This document shows positions 48,167-54,824 of a stretch of 64,000 nt of DNA, piece by piece. This stretch comes from Formosa algae (lineage in GTDB: Bacteria > Bacteroidota > Bacteroidia > Flavobacteriales > Flavobacteriaceae): NCBI RefSeq assembly GCF_001439665.1, contig NZ_LMAK01000004.1:124001-188000 (forward strand), given 5' to 3'. Position 1 is the first letter of the stretch. Each line of letters starts with the position of its first letter. Under the pieces are notes generated by a model that was not told the origin of the DNA, did not search any database, and saw only the letters and a list, made by a program, of their open reading frames with translations. Position numbers and translations under genes: made by a program.

Positions 48167-48187
48167 CCCAACGCAGGTTGGGTTTCT
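48167..48187 (+). terminator. Hairpin after rpoC (second of three)
   Basis: CCCAAC / GTTGGG around the loop GCAG, then TTTCT. A short GC-rich stem between the two other hairpins. Confidence 0.5.
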
Positions 48188-48198
48188 TAAAAAATTTT

Positions 48199-48232
48199 AA
48201 ATCCTGCACAACGCAATTGTGCAGGATTTTTT
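48199..48232 (+). terminator. Strong terminator before the DUF3467 gene
   Basis: A 13-bp perfect stem (AAATCCTGCACAA / TTGTGCAGGATTT) with loop CGCAA is followed by Ts. It lies 18 bp before the DUF3467 ATG at 48250, so that gene needs read-through or a promoter inside the hairpin area. Confidence 0.85.
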
Positions 48233-48249
48233 ATATAAAAACAATAGAT

Positions 48250-48567
48250 ATGGCAGACGAAAAAGATCCCTTAAAACACGGACAAATTAATATAGAATTA
48301 GACGAAAAAATTGCAGAAGGTACCTATTCTAATTTAGCAATTATAAATCATTCGGTATCCGAATTCGTAGTAGACTTTGTAAGCATTATGCCTGGCACAC
48401 CTAAGAGTAAGGTTAAATCTAGAATTATATTAACACCACAGCATGCTAAACGCCTTTTAAAGGCTTTAGCTGATAATGTTAATCGTTTTGAAAATGCTCA
48501 TGGTGAAATTAAAGATTACGAGCAACCACCAATTCCATTAAATTTTGGACCAACCGGAGAGGCTTAA
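48250..48567 (+). CDS. DUF3467 domain protein
   Basis: A 105-residue cytoplasmic protein: INIELDEKIAEGTYSNLAII, FVVDFVSIMPGTPKSKVKSR and a helix LTPQHAKRLLKALADN. These are the DUF3467 signatures; the family has no assigned function. The start is the ATG at 48250, just behind the rpoC terminator; an upstream in-frame extension would run through that hairpin and is rejected. The last 14 residues (QPPIPLNFGPTGEA) are repeated twice more downstream as out-of-gene copies, a tandem duplication of the gene's 3' end. Confidence 0.9.
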   Translation: MADEKDPLKHGQINIELDEKIAEGTYSNLAIINHSVSEFVVDFVSIMPGTPKSKVKSRIILTPQHAKRLLKALADNVNRFENAHGEIKDYEQPPIPLNFGPTGEA

Positions 48568-48776
48568 TCTATAATTTAAAAGTTTATCTATAATAATATT
48601 CTGGTTGCTCTAAATGATTTTTCTCAGCAACCACCAATTCCATTAAGTTTTGTACCAACTGGAGAGGCTTAATCTATAACTTAAAAGTTTATATAGGATA
48701 ATATTCTGGTTGCTCGAATTATTTTTCTCAGCAACCACCAATTCTATTAAATTTTGGACCAACTGAAGAAGCTTAA
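48521..48776 (+). repeat. Tandem repeat: 2.4 copies of the DUF3467 3' end (about 105 bp each)
   Basis: Copies start at 48521, 48626 and 48730 (periods 105 and 104 bp). Each contains the 3' coding tail with its TAA. Copies 1 and 2 also share the downstream AT-rich stretch and TGGTTGCTC; copy 3 stops after the tail. The TGGTTGCT element pairs with the AGCAACCA at the start of the next copy (48602-48609 with 48626-48633; 48707-48714 with 48730-48737). Copies differ at about 10 percent of positions. Confidence 0.9.
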
Positions 48777-48781
48777 AAATT

Positions 48782-48815
48782 AAAAAGCCCTTTGATAATT
48801 TCAAAGGGCTTTTTA
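48782..48815. terminator. Bidirectional terminator between the DUF3467 gene and prfC
   Basis: A 14-bp stem AAAAAGCCCTTTGA / TCAAAGGGCTTTTT with a 5-nt loop is flanked by A-rich and T-rich sides, so it can serve both converging transcripts. Confidence 0.88.
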
Positions 48816-48834
48816 TATATTATAGACTTACTAT

Positions 48835-50424
48835 TTAATCAAATTCAGATGTTAAATGGAATTTGATACTTGGGTATTTTTGCTCGGTCATTTGTAAAGA
48901 GAACTGTGAGTCTGCTAAAAAAACCAATTGGTTTCTTTTATCTTTCGCTAAGAAACGTTGTTTTACACGCAGAAACTCTTTAAACTCGTCGCTTTTCTTA
49001 TCTTTTGGTTCAACCCAACATGCTTTAAACACGTTTAAATTTTCGTATGTACATTTTGCACCGTATTCGTGTTCTAAACGGTATTGTATTACTTCGTATT
49101 GTAAGGCTCCAACCGTACCAATAACTTTTCGTCCGTTAAGTTCTAACGTAAATAATTGGGCAACCCCTTCATCCATTAATTGATCAACTCCTTTATTAAG
49201 CTGTTTAGATTTTAAAGGATCGGCGTTATTAATATATCTAAAGTGTTCTGGTGAGAAACTAGGAACACCTTTATAATTAATAATTTCGCCTTCAGTAAAG
49301 GTATCACCAATTTTAAAACTTCCGGTATCTTGCAATCCTACAATATCTCCAGGATAAGAAATATCTACAATTTCTTTCTTTTCTGCAAAAAAGGCATTAG
49401 GACTCGAGAATTTTACTTTTTTGTTACTTCTAACATGTAAATAAGGTGCATTACGCTTAAATTCTCCAGATACAATTTTAACGAAAGCCAAACGGTTTCT
49501 ATGGTTCGGATCCATGTTGGCGTGTATTTTAAATACAAACCCACTAAACTTGTTTTCGTCTGGTTGTACTAAACGTTCTTCACTTTGTTTAGGTCTTGGT
49601 TTTGGAGCAATATCTACGAAACAATCTAATAATTCCCGAACACCAAAATTATTTAATGCAGAACCAAAAAATACAGGTTGTTGTGTTCCGTTAAGGTAAT
49701 CTTCTTTATTAAATCGTGGGTAAATACCATCAACCAATTCAATTTCTTCTCTTAGTGTATTGGCTGCTTTTTCTCCAACTAATGTATCTAATTCTGGAGA
49801 CGATAAATCTGAAATTTCAATAGTTTCTTCAATATCTTTTCTGCTATCTCCACTAAAAAGGTTTACATTTTTTTCCCAAATGTTATAAATTCCTTTAAAG
49901 TCATAACCCATTCCAATAGGGAAGCTTAAAGGCACAACTTTTAAACCTAGCTTTTGTTCAACTTCATCTAATAAATCAAATGCATCTTTACCTTCACGAT
50001 CCATCTTGTTTATAAAAACAATCATAGGAATGTTTCGCATACGGCAAACTTCAACCAACTTCTCTGTTTGTTCCTCGACCCCTTTGGCCACATCAATTAC
50101 AACAATTACACTATCTACAGCAGTAAGTGTTCTAAAGGTGTCTTCAGCAAAATCCTTGTGACCAGGTGTATCAAGAATATTAATTTTTATACCGTCATAT
50201 TCAAAAGCTAATACAGATGTAGCAACAGAAATTCCACGCTGACGCTCAATTTCCATAAAGTCACTCGTTGCTCCTTTTTTTATTTTATTACTTTTTACAG
50301 CTCCTGCTTCTTGAATAGCTCCACCAAAAAGAAGTAATTTTTCTGTTAATGTGGTTTTTCCGGCATCGGGGTGCGATATAATTCCGAAGGTACGACGTCT
50401 GTTTATTTCACTTTTAAAACTCAT
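48835..50424 (-). CDS. prfC: Peptide chain release factor 3
   Basis: RF3, a 529-residue translational GTPase that removes RF1 or RF2 after termination. G1 is SHPDAGKTTLTE, then ERQRGISVATSV, G3 is LDTPGHKDFAEDT, and G4 is FINKMDREGKDAFDLLDEVE with RF3-specific continuation. Later blocks FVFKIHANMDPNHRNRLAFV and PEHFRYINNADPLKSKQL are typical for RF3 and not EF-G. The gene is transcribed alone. The upstream region (50425-50550) holds no other gene. Confidence 0.95.
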   Translation of the reverse strand: MSFKSEINRRRTFGIISHPDAGKTTLTEKLLLFGGAIQEAGAVKSNKIKKGATSDFMEIERQRGISVATSVLAFEYDGIKINILDTPGHKDFAEDTFRTLTAVDSVIVVIDVAKGVEEQTEKLVEVCRMRNIPMIVFINKMDREGKDAFDLLDEVEQKLGLKVVPLSFPIGMGYDFKGIYNIWEKNVNLFSGDSRKDIEETIEISDLSSPELDTLVGEKAANTLREEIELVDGIYPRFNKEDYLNGTQQPVFFGSALNNFGVRELLDCFVDIAPKPRPKQSEERLVQPDENKFSGFVFKIHANMDPNHRNRLAFVKIVSGEFKRNAPYLHVRSNKKVKFSSPNAFFAEKKEIVDISYPGDIVGLQDTGSFKIGDTFTEGEIINYKGVPSFSPEHFRYINNADPLKSKQLNKGVDQLMDEGVAQLFTLELNGRKVIGTVGALQYEVIQYRLEHEYGAKCTYENLNVFKACWVEPKDKKSDEFKEFLRVKQRFLAKDKRNQLVFLADSQFSLQMTEQKYPSIKFHLTSEFD

Positions 50425-50550
50425 AATAATTCTTGAAAATAGGTCGCAAAGATACTATTATTAGTAAGAAATGTAATAAATGATAGCGCTGCTTTTTAAT
50501 TTTATCCTCACATTAACGTATTTTATAATTTTACTTGGTATTTTTACATT

Positions 50551-51072
50551 ATGATAGAAGAAAACGTAATATTAGTTAACGAAAAAGATGAGCAAATAGG
50601 CCTTATGCCTAAATTAGAAGCACATGAAAAAGGGGTATTACACCGCGCTTTTTCTGTATTTGTTTTTAATGATGATAACGAATTAATGTTGCAACAACGT
50701 GCATTAGATAAATATCACACACCTGGGCTTTGGACAAACACATGTTGCAGCCACCAACGCAATGGAGAATCTAATATAGAAGCGGGAAGAAGACGTTTAC
50801 AAGAAGAAATGGGATTTGTAACTGCTTTAGAAGAGTCTACTTCTTTTATGTATAAATCGCCTTTTGAAAATGGACTAACAGAACATGAATACGATCATAT
50901 TTTAATTGGTTATTATAGTGGTGAGCCAGATATAAACCCAGAAGAAGTGGCCGATTGGAAATGGATGTCTTTAGATGCAGTAAAAGCAGATATTAAATTA
51001 AATCCAGAGCATTACACTTCATGGTTTAAAATTATTTTTGATAAGTTTTATGAATACATAAATATCGCGTAA
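50551..51072 (+). CDS. idi: Isopentenyl-diphosphate delta-isomerase (type I)
   Basis: A 173-residue Nudix-fold enzyme converting IPP and DMAPP. The catalytic Cys is in WTNTCCSHQRNGES. The Nudix-like block is AGRRRLQEEMGF, and the catalytic Glu is in LTEHEYDHILIG. Metal-binding His residues lie at HRAFSVFVFN and in the two motifs. The length is usual. It is followed after 3 bp by the queD-like gene. A box TATTTTTA at 50539-50546 lies just before the ATG. Confidence 0.95.
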   Translation: MIEENVILVNEKDEQIGLMPKLEAHEKGVLHRAFSVFVFNDDNELMLQQRALDKYHTPGLWTNTCCSHQRNGESNIEAGRRRLQEEMGFVTALEESTSFMYKSPFENGLTEHEYDHILIGYYSGEPDINPEEVADWKWMSLDAVKADIKLNPEHYTSWFKIIFDKFYEYINIA

Positions 51073-51075
51073 TAC

Positions 51076-51486
51076 ATGATTGCAAAAGTTAGTAGGCAAG
51101 GGTATTTTAATGCTGCCCACAGATTATATAGAAAAGATTGGAGCGACGAAAAAAATCAAGACATTTTTGGAAGATGTAATAATGCCAATTACCACGGACA
51201 TAACTATGATGTTATTGTAAGTGTTTCTGGAGAGATAGATCAAGAAACTGGGTTTGTTATAGATTTAAAGATTTTAAAACAACTTATAAAAGATGAAGTA
51301 GAAGAGGCATTCGACCATAAAAATTTAAATTTAGATGTGCCAGATTTTAAAGATCTTAATCCTACTGCAGAGAATATTGCAGTTGTTATTTATAATAAGT
51401 TAAAACCTAGGTTAGCGTCTCATTTAGACTTGGAAATTACACTTTACGAAACACCTAGAAACTTTGTAAGTTACTGTGGTAACTAA
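51076..51486 (+). CDS. queD: 6-pyruvoyl-tetrahydropterin synthase / QueD family
   Basis: A 136-residue T-fold enzyme. Zinc-binding His residues are in YFNAAHRLYR and NYHGHNYDV. The catalytic Cys lies in FGRCNNANYHG, and the Asp-His pair in EEAFDHKNLNLDV. The conserved Glu is in ITLYETPRNF. The members make 6-carboxy-tetrahydropterin (queuosine pathway) or related pterins; which reaction applies here cannot be told from motifs alone. It follows idi by 3 bp and is closed by a terminator. Confidence 0.85.
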   Translation: MIAKVSRQGYFNAAHRLYRKDWSDEKNQDIFGRCNNANYHGHNYDVIVSVSGEIDQETGFVIDLKILKQLIKDEVEEAFDHKNLNLDVPDFKDLNPTAENIAVVIYNKLKPRLASHLDLEITLYETPRNFVSYCGN

Positions 51487-51591
51487 ATACTTCTTTATAA
51501 TTTCTTAGATTTAGTATTTAAGCTAGATTCTGTGAAATTACTTTTAAAATAGGCTATACATTAGGTGTCTCCTTAAATAAAAAACAAAAAA

Positions 51592-51618
51592 AATCCCGGG
51601 TGTAACACTCGGGAATTT
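51592..51618. terminator. Bidirectional terminator between the queD-like and hotdog-like genes
   Basis: TCCCGGGTGT / ACACTCGGGA (one G-T pair) with a minimal loop is flanked by A-rich and T-rich sides. It serves the plus-strand idi/queD-like transcript and the convergent gene. Confidence 0.75.
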
Positions 51619-51621
51619 TAT

Positions 51622-51990
51622 TTAACAAGCCGTTTTTGTTTCTTTTAAGTATTCCTTGTCCAAGGTAAAACCAAATAGCGCACTACAAATTGTTTCATGG
51701 TGATTATTGCTTTTGGGTTTGGTAACAATAACATTTATTAAATAGCCATTGTCATGTTTTTTTATTAATTGAGCCTGGATAGTTAACTCATCATTTAAAA
51801 ATGCGTTTTTATGCATTTTAAATTTAAAATCTTCAAGATCAGGGACATCTTGTAAATAAAATTCTTTAATAGGGTAAGTTGCTACAGTTTTAACTTTGCT
51901 ATATAAATTGTGTGGTAATAAAAAGCCGTTAGCATTACTTACATGTTCTGTTACAGTAAAAGGTACGTTGGTGTTTATATGTGTGCTCAT
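51622..51990 (-). CDS. Hypothetical protein, hotdog-fold-like
   Basis: A 122-residue protein without signal peptide. A segment FLNDELTIQAQLIKKHDNGY followed by LINVIVTKPKS and ETICSALFGFTL has the strand pattern and spacing of a hotdog-fold thioesterase or dehydratase half (Asn/Asp-Asp-x-Leu strands, then a final strand). No catalytic residue can be assigned. It stands alone, facing the queD-like terminator. The upstream 460-bp gap has no plus-strand gene. It could equally be of unknown fold. Confidence 0.5.
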   Translation of the reverse strand: MSTHINTNVPFTVTEHVSNANGFLLPHNLYSKVKTVATYPIKEFYLQDVPDLEDFKFKMHKNAFLNDELTIQAQLIKKHDNGYLINVIVTKPKSNNHHETICSALFGFTLDKEYLKETKTAC

Positions 51991-52164
51991 AATGTGTTGT
52001 ATTTAAGGATATATTAAAGTGGGTCTCAAGTTATAATTGTGGTATGTGCTAAACATGACGCTGACGTTAGAACGATTGGAACAAATAATAAACTTCTGGC
52101 TGTTTGATTTAATTGTTTTTAGATTTTTCATGATTTTAAAATTTATATTAGTAATTGATTAAAA

Positions 52165-52198
52165 ATAAAAAAGGTGCCTTTAAAAAAGCACCTTTATT
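52165..52198 (-). terminator. Minus-strand terminator after the candidate small gene
   Basis: Read leftwards, the stem AAAGGTGC / GCACCTTT with a 10-nt loop is followed by TTTTTT and more Ts (TTTATTTTT). Read rightwards no U-run follows. It therefore ends a minus-strand transcript coming from above 52200. Confidence 0.8.
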
Positions 52199-52222
52199 GA
52201 TTATCGTTATATTATATAATAG

Positions 52223-52339
52223 TTAACTCAGTTCAAGATGCATGGGATGCTTACATTTAAGCATAAAAATGACAATCGAGTTCCACTGTTGTGAAATGCG
52301 ATTGCAGATTGAATTATATTGCTTCTTGATTGTATTCAT
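52223..52339 (-). CDS. Candidate small protein (38 residues)
   Basis: A 38-codon frame from ATG at 52339 to TAA at 52223. The product is basic at the N-terminus (MNTIKKQYNS), hydrophobic in the middle (SIVIFMLKC) and ends HPMHLELS. It contains two Cys and is not recognised. Supporting it is a complete transcription unit: a -7-like TATTTTTA with an upstream TTG just before the ATG, and a minus-strand terminator 25-58 bp behind the stop. It might instead be a small RNA whose frame is accidental; no other gene explains the terminator. Confidence 0.35.
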   Translation of the reverse strand: MNTIKKQYNSICNRISQQWNSIVIFMLKCKHPMHLELS

Positions 52340-52354
52340 GCTATAAAAATAAGG

Positions 52355-52389
52355 AAAACATTTTAATTCAACAATAATTAAAATGTTTT
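52355..52389. repeat. Perfect 14-bp inverted repeat between divergent promoters
   Basis: AAAACATTTTAATT pairs with AATTAAAATGTTTT around a 7-nt spacer. It lies between the candidate small gene and the divergent 52451 gene, at a position suited to an operator. It could also be a weak terminator. Confidence 0.5.
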
Positions 52390-52416
52390 TATAACACATT
52401 ATATTTAGGATTAATG

Positions 52417-52424
52417 TAATTTTG
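52417..52424 (+). promoter_or_regulatory. -7 box TAATTTTG of the 52451 gene
   Basis: TAATTTTG matches TAnnTTTG and lies 26 bp before the ATG at 52451. This supports transcription of the small hypothetical gene. Confidence 0.6.
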
Positions 52425-52450
52425 CACTCAAATAAATACAATATTATATT

Positions 52451-52720
52451 ATGGCAAATGTTAGAGATCTTAAAAAAGACATTAATTTCGTTTTAGGAGA
52501 TATTATTGAAGCTGTTTATGTTTGGGAATATGCCAACACAGACAAAGACACAAAACAAAGTGAAGCAATTATAGATGAAGCAATCAATACTTTTGATGAA
52601 TTAATTACAAAAGTTAATGATAAGAAAGTAGCAGACAAAAAAGCTCATTTTAAAGCCATTAACCAAGAGTTAGAAACTAAAGGGCGTGCGTTAATTGATA
52701 AAATTAATAATTTAAGCTAA
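52451..52720 (+). CDS. Small conserved-looking helical protein of unknown function
   Basis: An 89-residue cytoplasmic protein, charged and mostly helical. It starts MANVRDLKKDINFVLGD and has a Glu- and Asp-rich middle (SEAIIDEAINTFDELI) and a Lys-rich end (LETKGRALIDKINNLS). No domain is recognised. A good promoter box lies 26 bp upstream, and tRNA-Thr with its own promoter follows after 61 bp, so it is its own unit. The clear promoter and normal codon use support a real gene. Confidence 0.7.
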   Translation: MANVRDLKKDINFVLGDIIEAVYVWEYANTDKDTKQSEAIIDEAINTFDELITKVNDKKVADKKAHFKAINQELETKGRALIDKINNLS

Positions 52721-52735
52721 ATTTTTTTGAAAAAG

Positions 52736-52767
52736 ATTTGCAGATATTAGAAATAGCTCTATATTTG
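52736..52767 (+). promoter_or_regulatory. Promoter of the second tRNA-Thr
   Basis: TTG at 52736-52738 and TATATTTG at 52760-52767 (21 bp apart) match the -33/-7 consensus. The tRNA starts 14 bp after the -7 box. Confidence 0.65.
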
Positions 52768-52781
52768 CACTCGATTTTCAA

Positions 52782-52855
52782 GCCGATGTAGCTCAGCTGG
52801 CTAGAGCAGCTGATTTGTAATCAGCAGGTCGTGGGTTCGAGTCCCTCCATCGGCT
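52782..52855 (+). tRNA. tRNA-Thr(TGT), second copy
   Basis: All 74 bases are identical to the copy at 34939-35012. The flanks differ. It has its own promoter and terminator, a single-gene transcription unit. Confidence 0.95.
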
Positions 52856-52860
52856 CTTTA

Positions 52861-52895
52861 AAAGTTCAATGTTTAAGCATTGAACTTTTTTTTTT
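52861..52895 (+). terminator. Terminator of tRNA-Thr
   Basis: AAAAGTTCAATG / CATTGAACTTTT (12 bp, loop TTTAAG) followed by Ts begins 6 bp after the tRNA. Confidence 0.9.
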
Positions 52896-52928
52896 GCTTC
52901 AATACTTCTGAAGCTATTTTTAGATGTA

Positions 52929-52969
52929 AAAAACCCCACACTATTAAAATAGTGTGGGGTTTTTATTTT
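52929..52969. terminator. Terminator of the DegT-family gene
   Basis: A 16-bp perfect stem AAAAACCCCACACTAT / ATAGTGTGGGGTTTTT with loop TAAA, symmetric, so bidirectional. It lies 17 bp behind the leftward aminotransferase stop. Confidence 0.92.
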
Positions 52970-52985
52970 TATATCAATTATAGTA

Positions 52986-54179
52986 TTATAATACGCTTTT
53001 AATGGCTTCTACCATCTTTAATGCTCTTTGCTTAACATCAGCTTCAGTCCAAGAGAGTTTAATTAAACACGAAATGTTTCTCGCAATATAATGATCTGAT
53101 TGTTTAAACGATTTAGTACTTAATGCATTTAAAGCCTCTTTAGTTTGAGCTGGTATAGGAAATAATGTTTTAGCTTCTTTTAAATGATCCCATTTTCTTA
53201 CATAGTGCCAATTGTTATCATAATAATGAAAACACCCATCTATACCTGCATGTTTTAAAGCAGCCATAGCTTTAGTAGTCGTTTCTAAGTCTGTTAAAAA
53301 GAAATTTAAAAACGAGTAGTTTTCTACACCTTCTTCAGGTATGGTTCTAAATGTAAGTTCTGGTATACTTTTTAAAGCATCTTTTAAAATTGTATAATGT
53401 TTTTGCTGTATATCAAGAAATTCTTGTAAACGTCGTACTTGCGCTAATCCTACAGCAGCGTGTAGTTCTGATATTCTGAAATTATATCCTAAAAACGGAT
53501 GAGTTTCTGCACCACGATCAGACCCTACATGGTCATGTCCGTGATCACTATAATGATCTGCCCAAGTTGCGTAGTCGTCATTGTTGGTTATAATGGCTCC
53601 GCCTTCGGCAGCAGTGATAGTTTTTACAAAATCGAACGAAAAACATCCAACATCTCCATAACTTCCTAAAGGTTTACCTTCATAAGTTCCTCCAATAGCC
53701 TGACAGGCGTCTTCAATTAATTTTAAATTATGGGTTTCGCAAATCTCTTTAAGCTCTTTTAAGCGCGCCATTCCGCCGCACATATGCACAGGCATAATGG
53801 CTTTTGTTTTAGGTGTAATAGCATCTTTAACAGCTGCAATATCTAAAGTCAAGGTATCGTCTATATCAACAAGAATAGGAATAGCTCCTAACATTAAGAC
53901 GGCTTCAAAGCTTGCGACAAACGTAAAAGTTGGCAGAATAACTTCATCACCAGTGCCAACACCTGCAACAGCTAATGCTACAGAAACCGCTGCCGTACCA
54001 CTAGATACCAGCTGTGCATGTTTTACTTGCATATGTGTTTGTAATTCTGCTTCAAGTGCTTTGGCTTTCCAATGTCCATTTCGCATGGCATCAAAGCCAT
54101 AACGCATTAAAATTCCGCTATCTAATACATCGTTTACTTCTTTATGTTCTGAAGGGCCAAAAAGTTCAAATCCAGGCAT
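52986..54179 (-). CDS. DegT/DnrJ/EryC1/StrS aminotransferase
   Basis: A 397-residue PLP enzyme, longer than the polysaccharide-locus paralogue. GTAAVSVALAVAGVGTGDEVIL binds the cofactor phosphate. The Asp lies in LIEDACQAIGGTYEGK, and the Schiff-base Lys in FSFDFVKTITAAEGGAI. The 'DFVK' context and C-terminal FHYYDNNWHYVRKWDHLK separate it from the FdtB type. The substrate is probably a keto-sugar or an aminocyclitol-like ketone, but this is not determined. A single gene with its own terminator and no sugar genes around. Confidence 0.8.
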   Translation of the reverse strand: MPGFELFGPSEHKEVNDVLDSGILMRYGFDAMRNGHWKAKALEAELQTHMQVKHAQLVSSGTAAVSVALAVAGVGTGDEVILPTFTFVASFEAVLMLGAIPILVDIDDTLTLDIAAVKDAITPKTKAIMPVHMCGGMARLKELKEICETHNLKLIEDACQAIGGTYEGKPLGSYGDVGCFSFDFVKTITAAEGGAIITNNDDYATWADHYSDHGHDHVGSDRGAETHPFLGYNFRISELHAAVGLAQVRRLQEFLDIQQKHYTILKDALKSIPELTFRTIPEEGVENYSFLNFFLTDLETTTKAMAALKHAGIDGCFHYYDNNWHYVRKWDHLKEAKTLFPIPAQTKEALNALSTKSFKQSDHYIARNISCLIKLSWTEADVKQRALKMVEAIKSVL

Positions 54180-54592
54180 GTGTTTTATTTAAAAAGTTGA
54201 ATCAAATTTACAATTAAACCAAGGAATATAAAAGGTGATAAAACGAAGATTTTTGATCTTATCATTTTTATATTTTTACATTTAGAAAATCAGCCTTATA
54301 CGAGCAAGGGTTTAGATTACTGTATAAAAAAGGTTGAGTAAGAGCTTTATCTTTTGCAAGTGTAATTAGCAATCTATAGTAGTAACTATTTTAAGTATAT
54401 GAAGTTTAAGAGTGATCCCTAGTTTAGTTGAAAATGTGGTTGGAAAAATATTTTTATATATAATACTTTGATTTTTATTAAGTTGTGTGTTTGTTCTAAA
54501 AATTTTTTAATTTTTTTTGTTTTTTGTTTTATAAAACCGAAAAAGGTTCTTATATTTGCACCCGCATTCAGGGAATACCTGATGAGACACTT
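54180..54592. other. Intergenic region before tRNA-Ser
   Basis: This 413-bp AT-rich gap holds the leftward promoter of the aminotransferase gene and the tRNA-Ser promoter near its right end. I see no protein gene in it. A minus-strand frame at 54419-54646 runs through the tRNA and is not coding. Confidence 0.5.
54524..54558 (+). promoter_or_regulatory. Promoter of tRNA-Ser
   Basis: TATATTTG at 54551-54558 matches the -7 consensus; a TTG lies at 54524-54526. Another 34 bp precede the tRNA, so the precursor has a 5' leader of about 25-30 nt. Confidence 0.6.
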
Positions 54593-54677
54593 GGAGAAAT
54601 GGCAGAGTGGTCGAATGCGGCAGTCTTGAAAACTGTTGAGGGTCACACCTCCGGGGGTTCGAATCCCTCTTTCTCCG
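54593..54677 (+). tRNA. tRNA-Ser(TGA)
   Basis: An 85-nt class II tRNA: acceptor GGAGAAA / TTTCTCC, anticodon stem GCAGT / ACTGT with loop CTTGAAA (anticodon TGA), a long variable arm (GAGGGTCACACCTC) and the T-arm GGTTCGAATCC. Confidence 0.94.
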
Positions 54678-54680
54678 CAG

Positions 54681-54715
54681 AAACCCTATAAACAGTACGT
54701 TTATAGGGTTTTCTT
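54681..54715 (+). terminator. Terminator of tRNA-Ser
   Basis: AAACCCTATAAAC / GTTTATAGGGTTT (13 bp, loop AGTAC), followed by TTCTTTTT, 3 bp behind the tRNA. Confidence 0.9.
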
Positions 54716-54824
54716 TTTAGTTTCAATCTTCGTATTCCTGTCCAACTATTAAGTAGATATTATCTCTATAGTTTTGAATGTATTCCTTGAGATAGTGTAG
54801 AGCGCGCTTAAAATGCATTAAACA

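Larger units (their letters stand above)
51991..52450. other. 460-bp gap with promoters, a terminator and a candidate small gene
   Basis: The stretch holds a minus-strand terminator (52165-52198), a candidate 38-codon minus-strand gene (52223-52339), a perfect 14-bp inverted repeat (52355-52389) and the promoter of the rightward gene (-7 box 52417-52424). A 42-codon minus-strand frame at 52003-52131 has no motif and is not believed. Confidence 0.5.

Noticed and set aside
48178-48249. N-terminal extension of the DUF3467 protein
   Set aside because: The extension would be encoded across the rpoC terminator hairpin, and family members begin close to MADEKDP-like sequence.
48521-48776. Possible CRISPR array
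   Set aside because: The units are 105 bp, contain the end of a gene and have no short repeat/spacer alternation; no cas genes are present.
52003-52131. 42-codon minus-strand frame upstream of the hotdog-like gene
   Set aside because: No motif, no own promoter or terminator, and a product without protein-like pattern.
52986-54179. Second amino-sugar locus around the DegT gene
   Set aside because: No glycosyltransferase, ketoisomerase or acetyltransferase gene lies around it; it stands between tRNAs with its own terminator.
54419-54646. Minus-strand frame running through tRNA-Ser
   Set aside because: It starts inside the tRNA and has a lysine- and phenylalanine-rich non-coding look.
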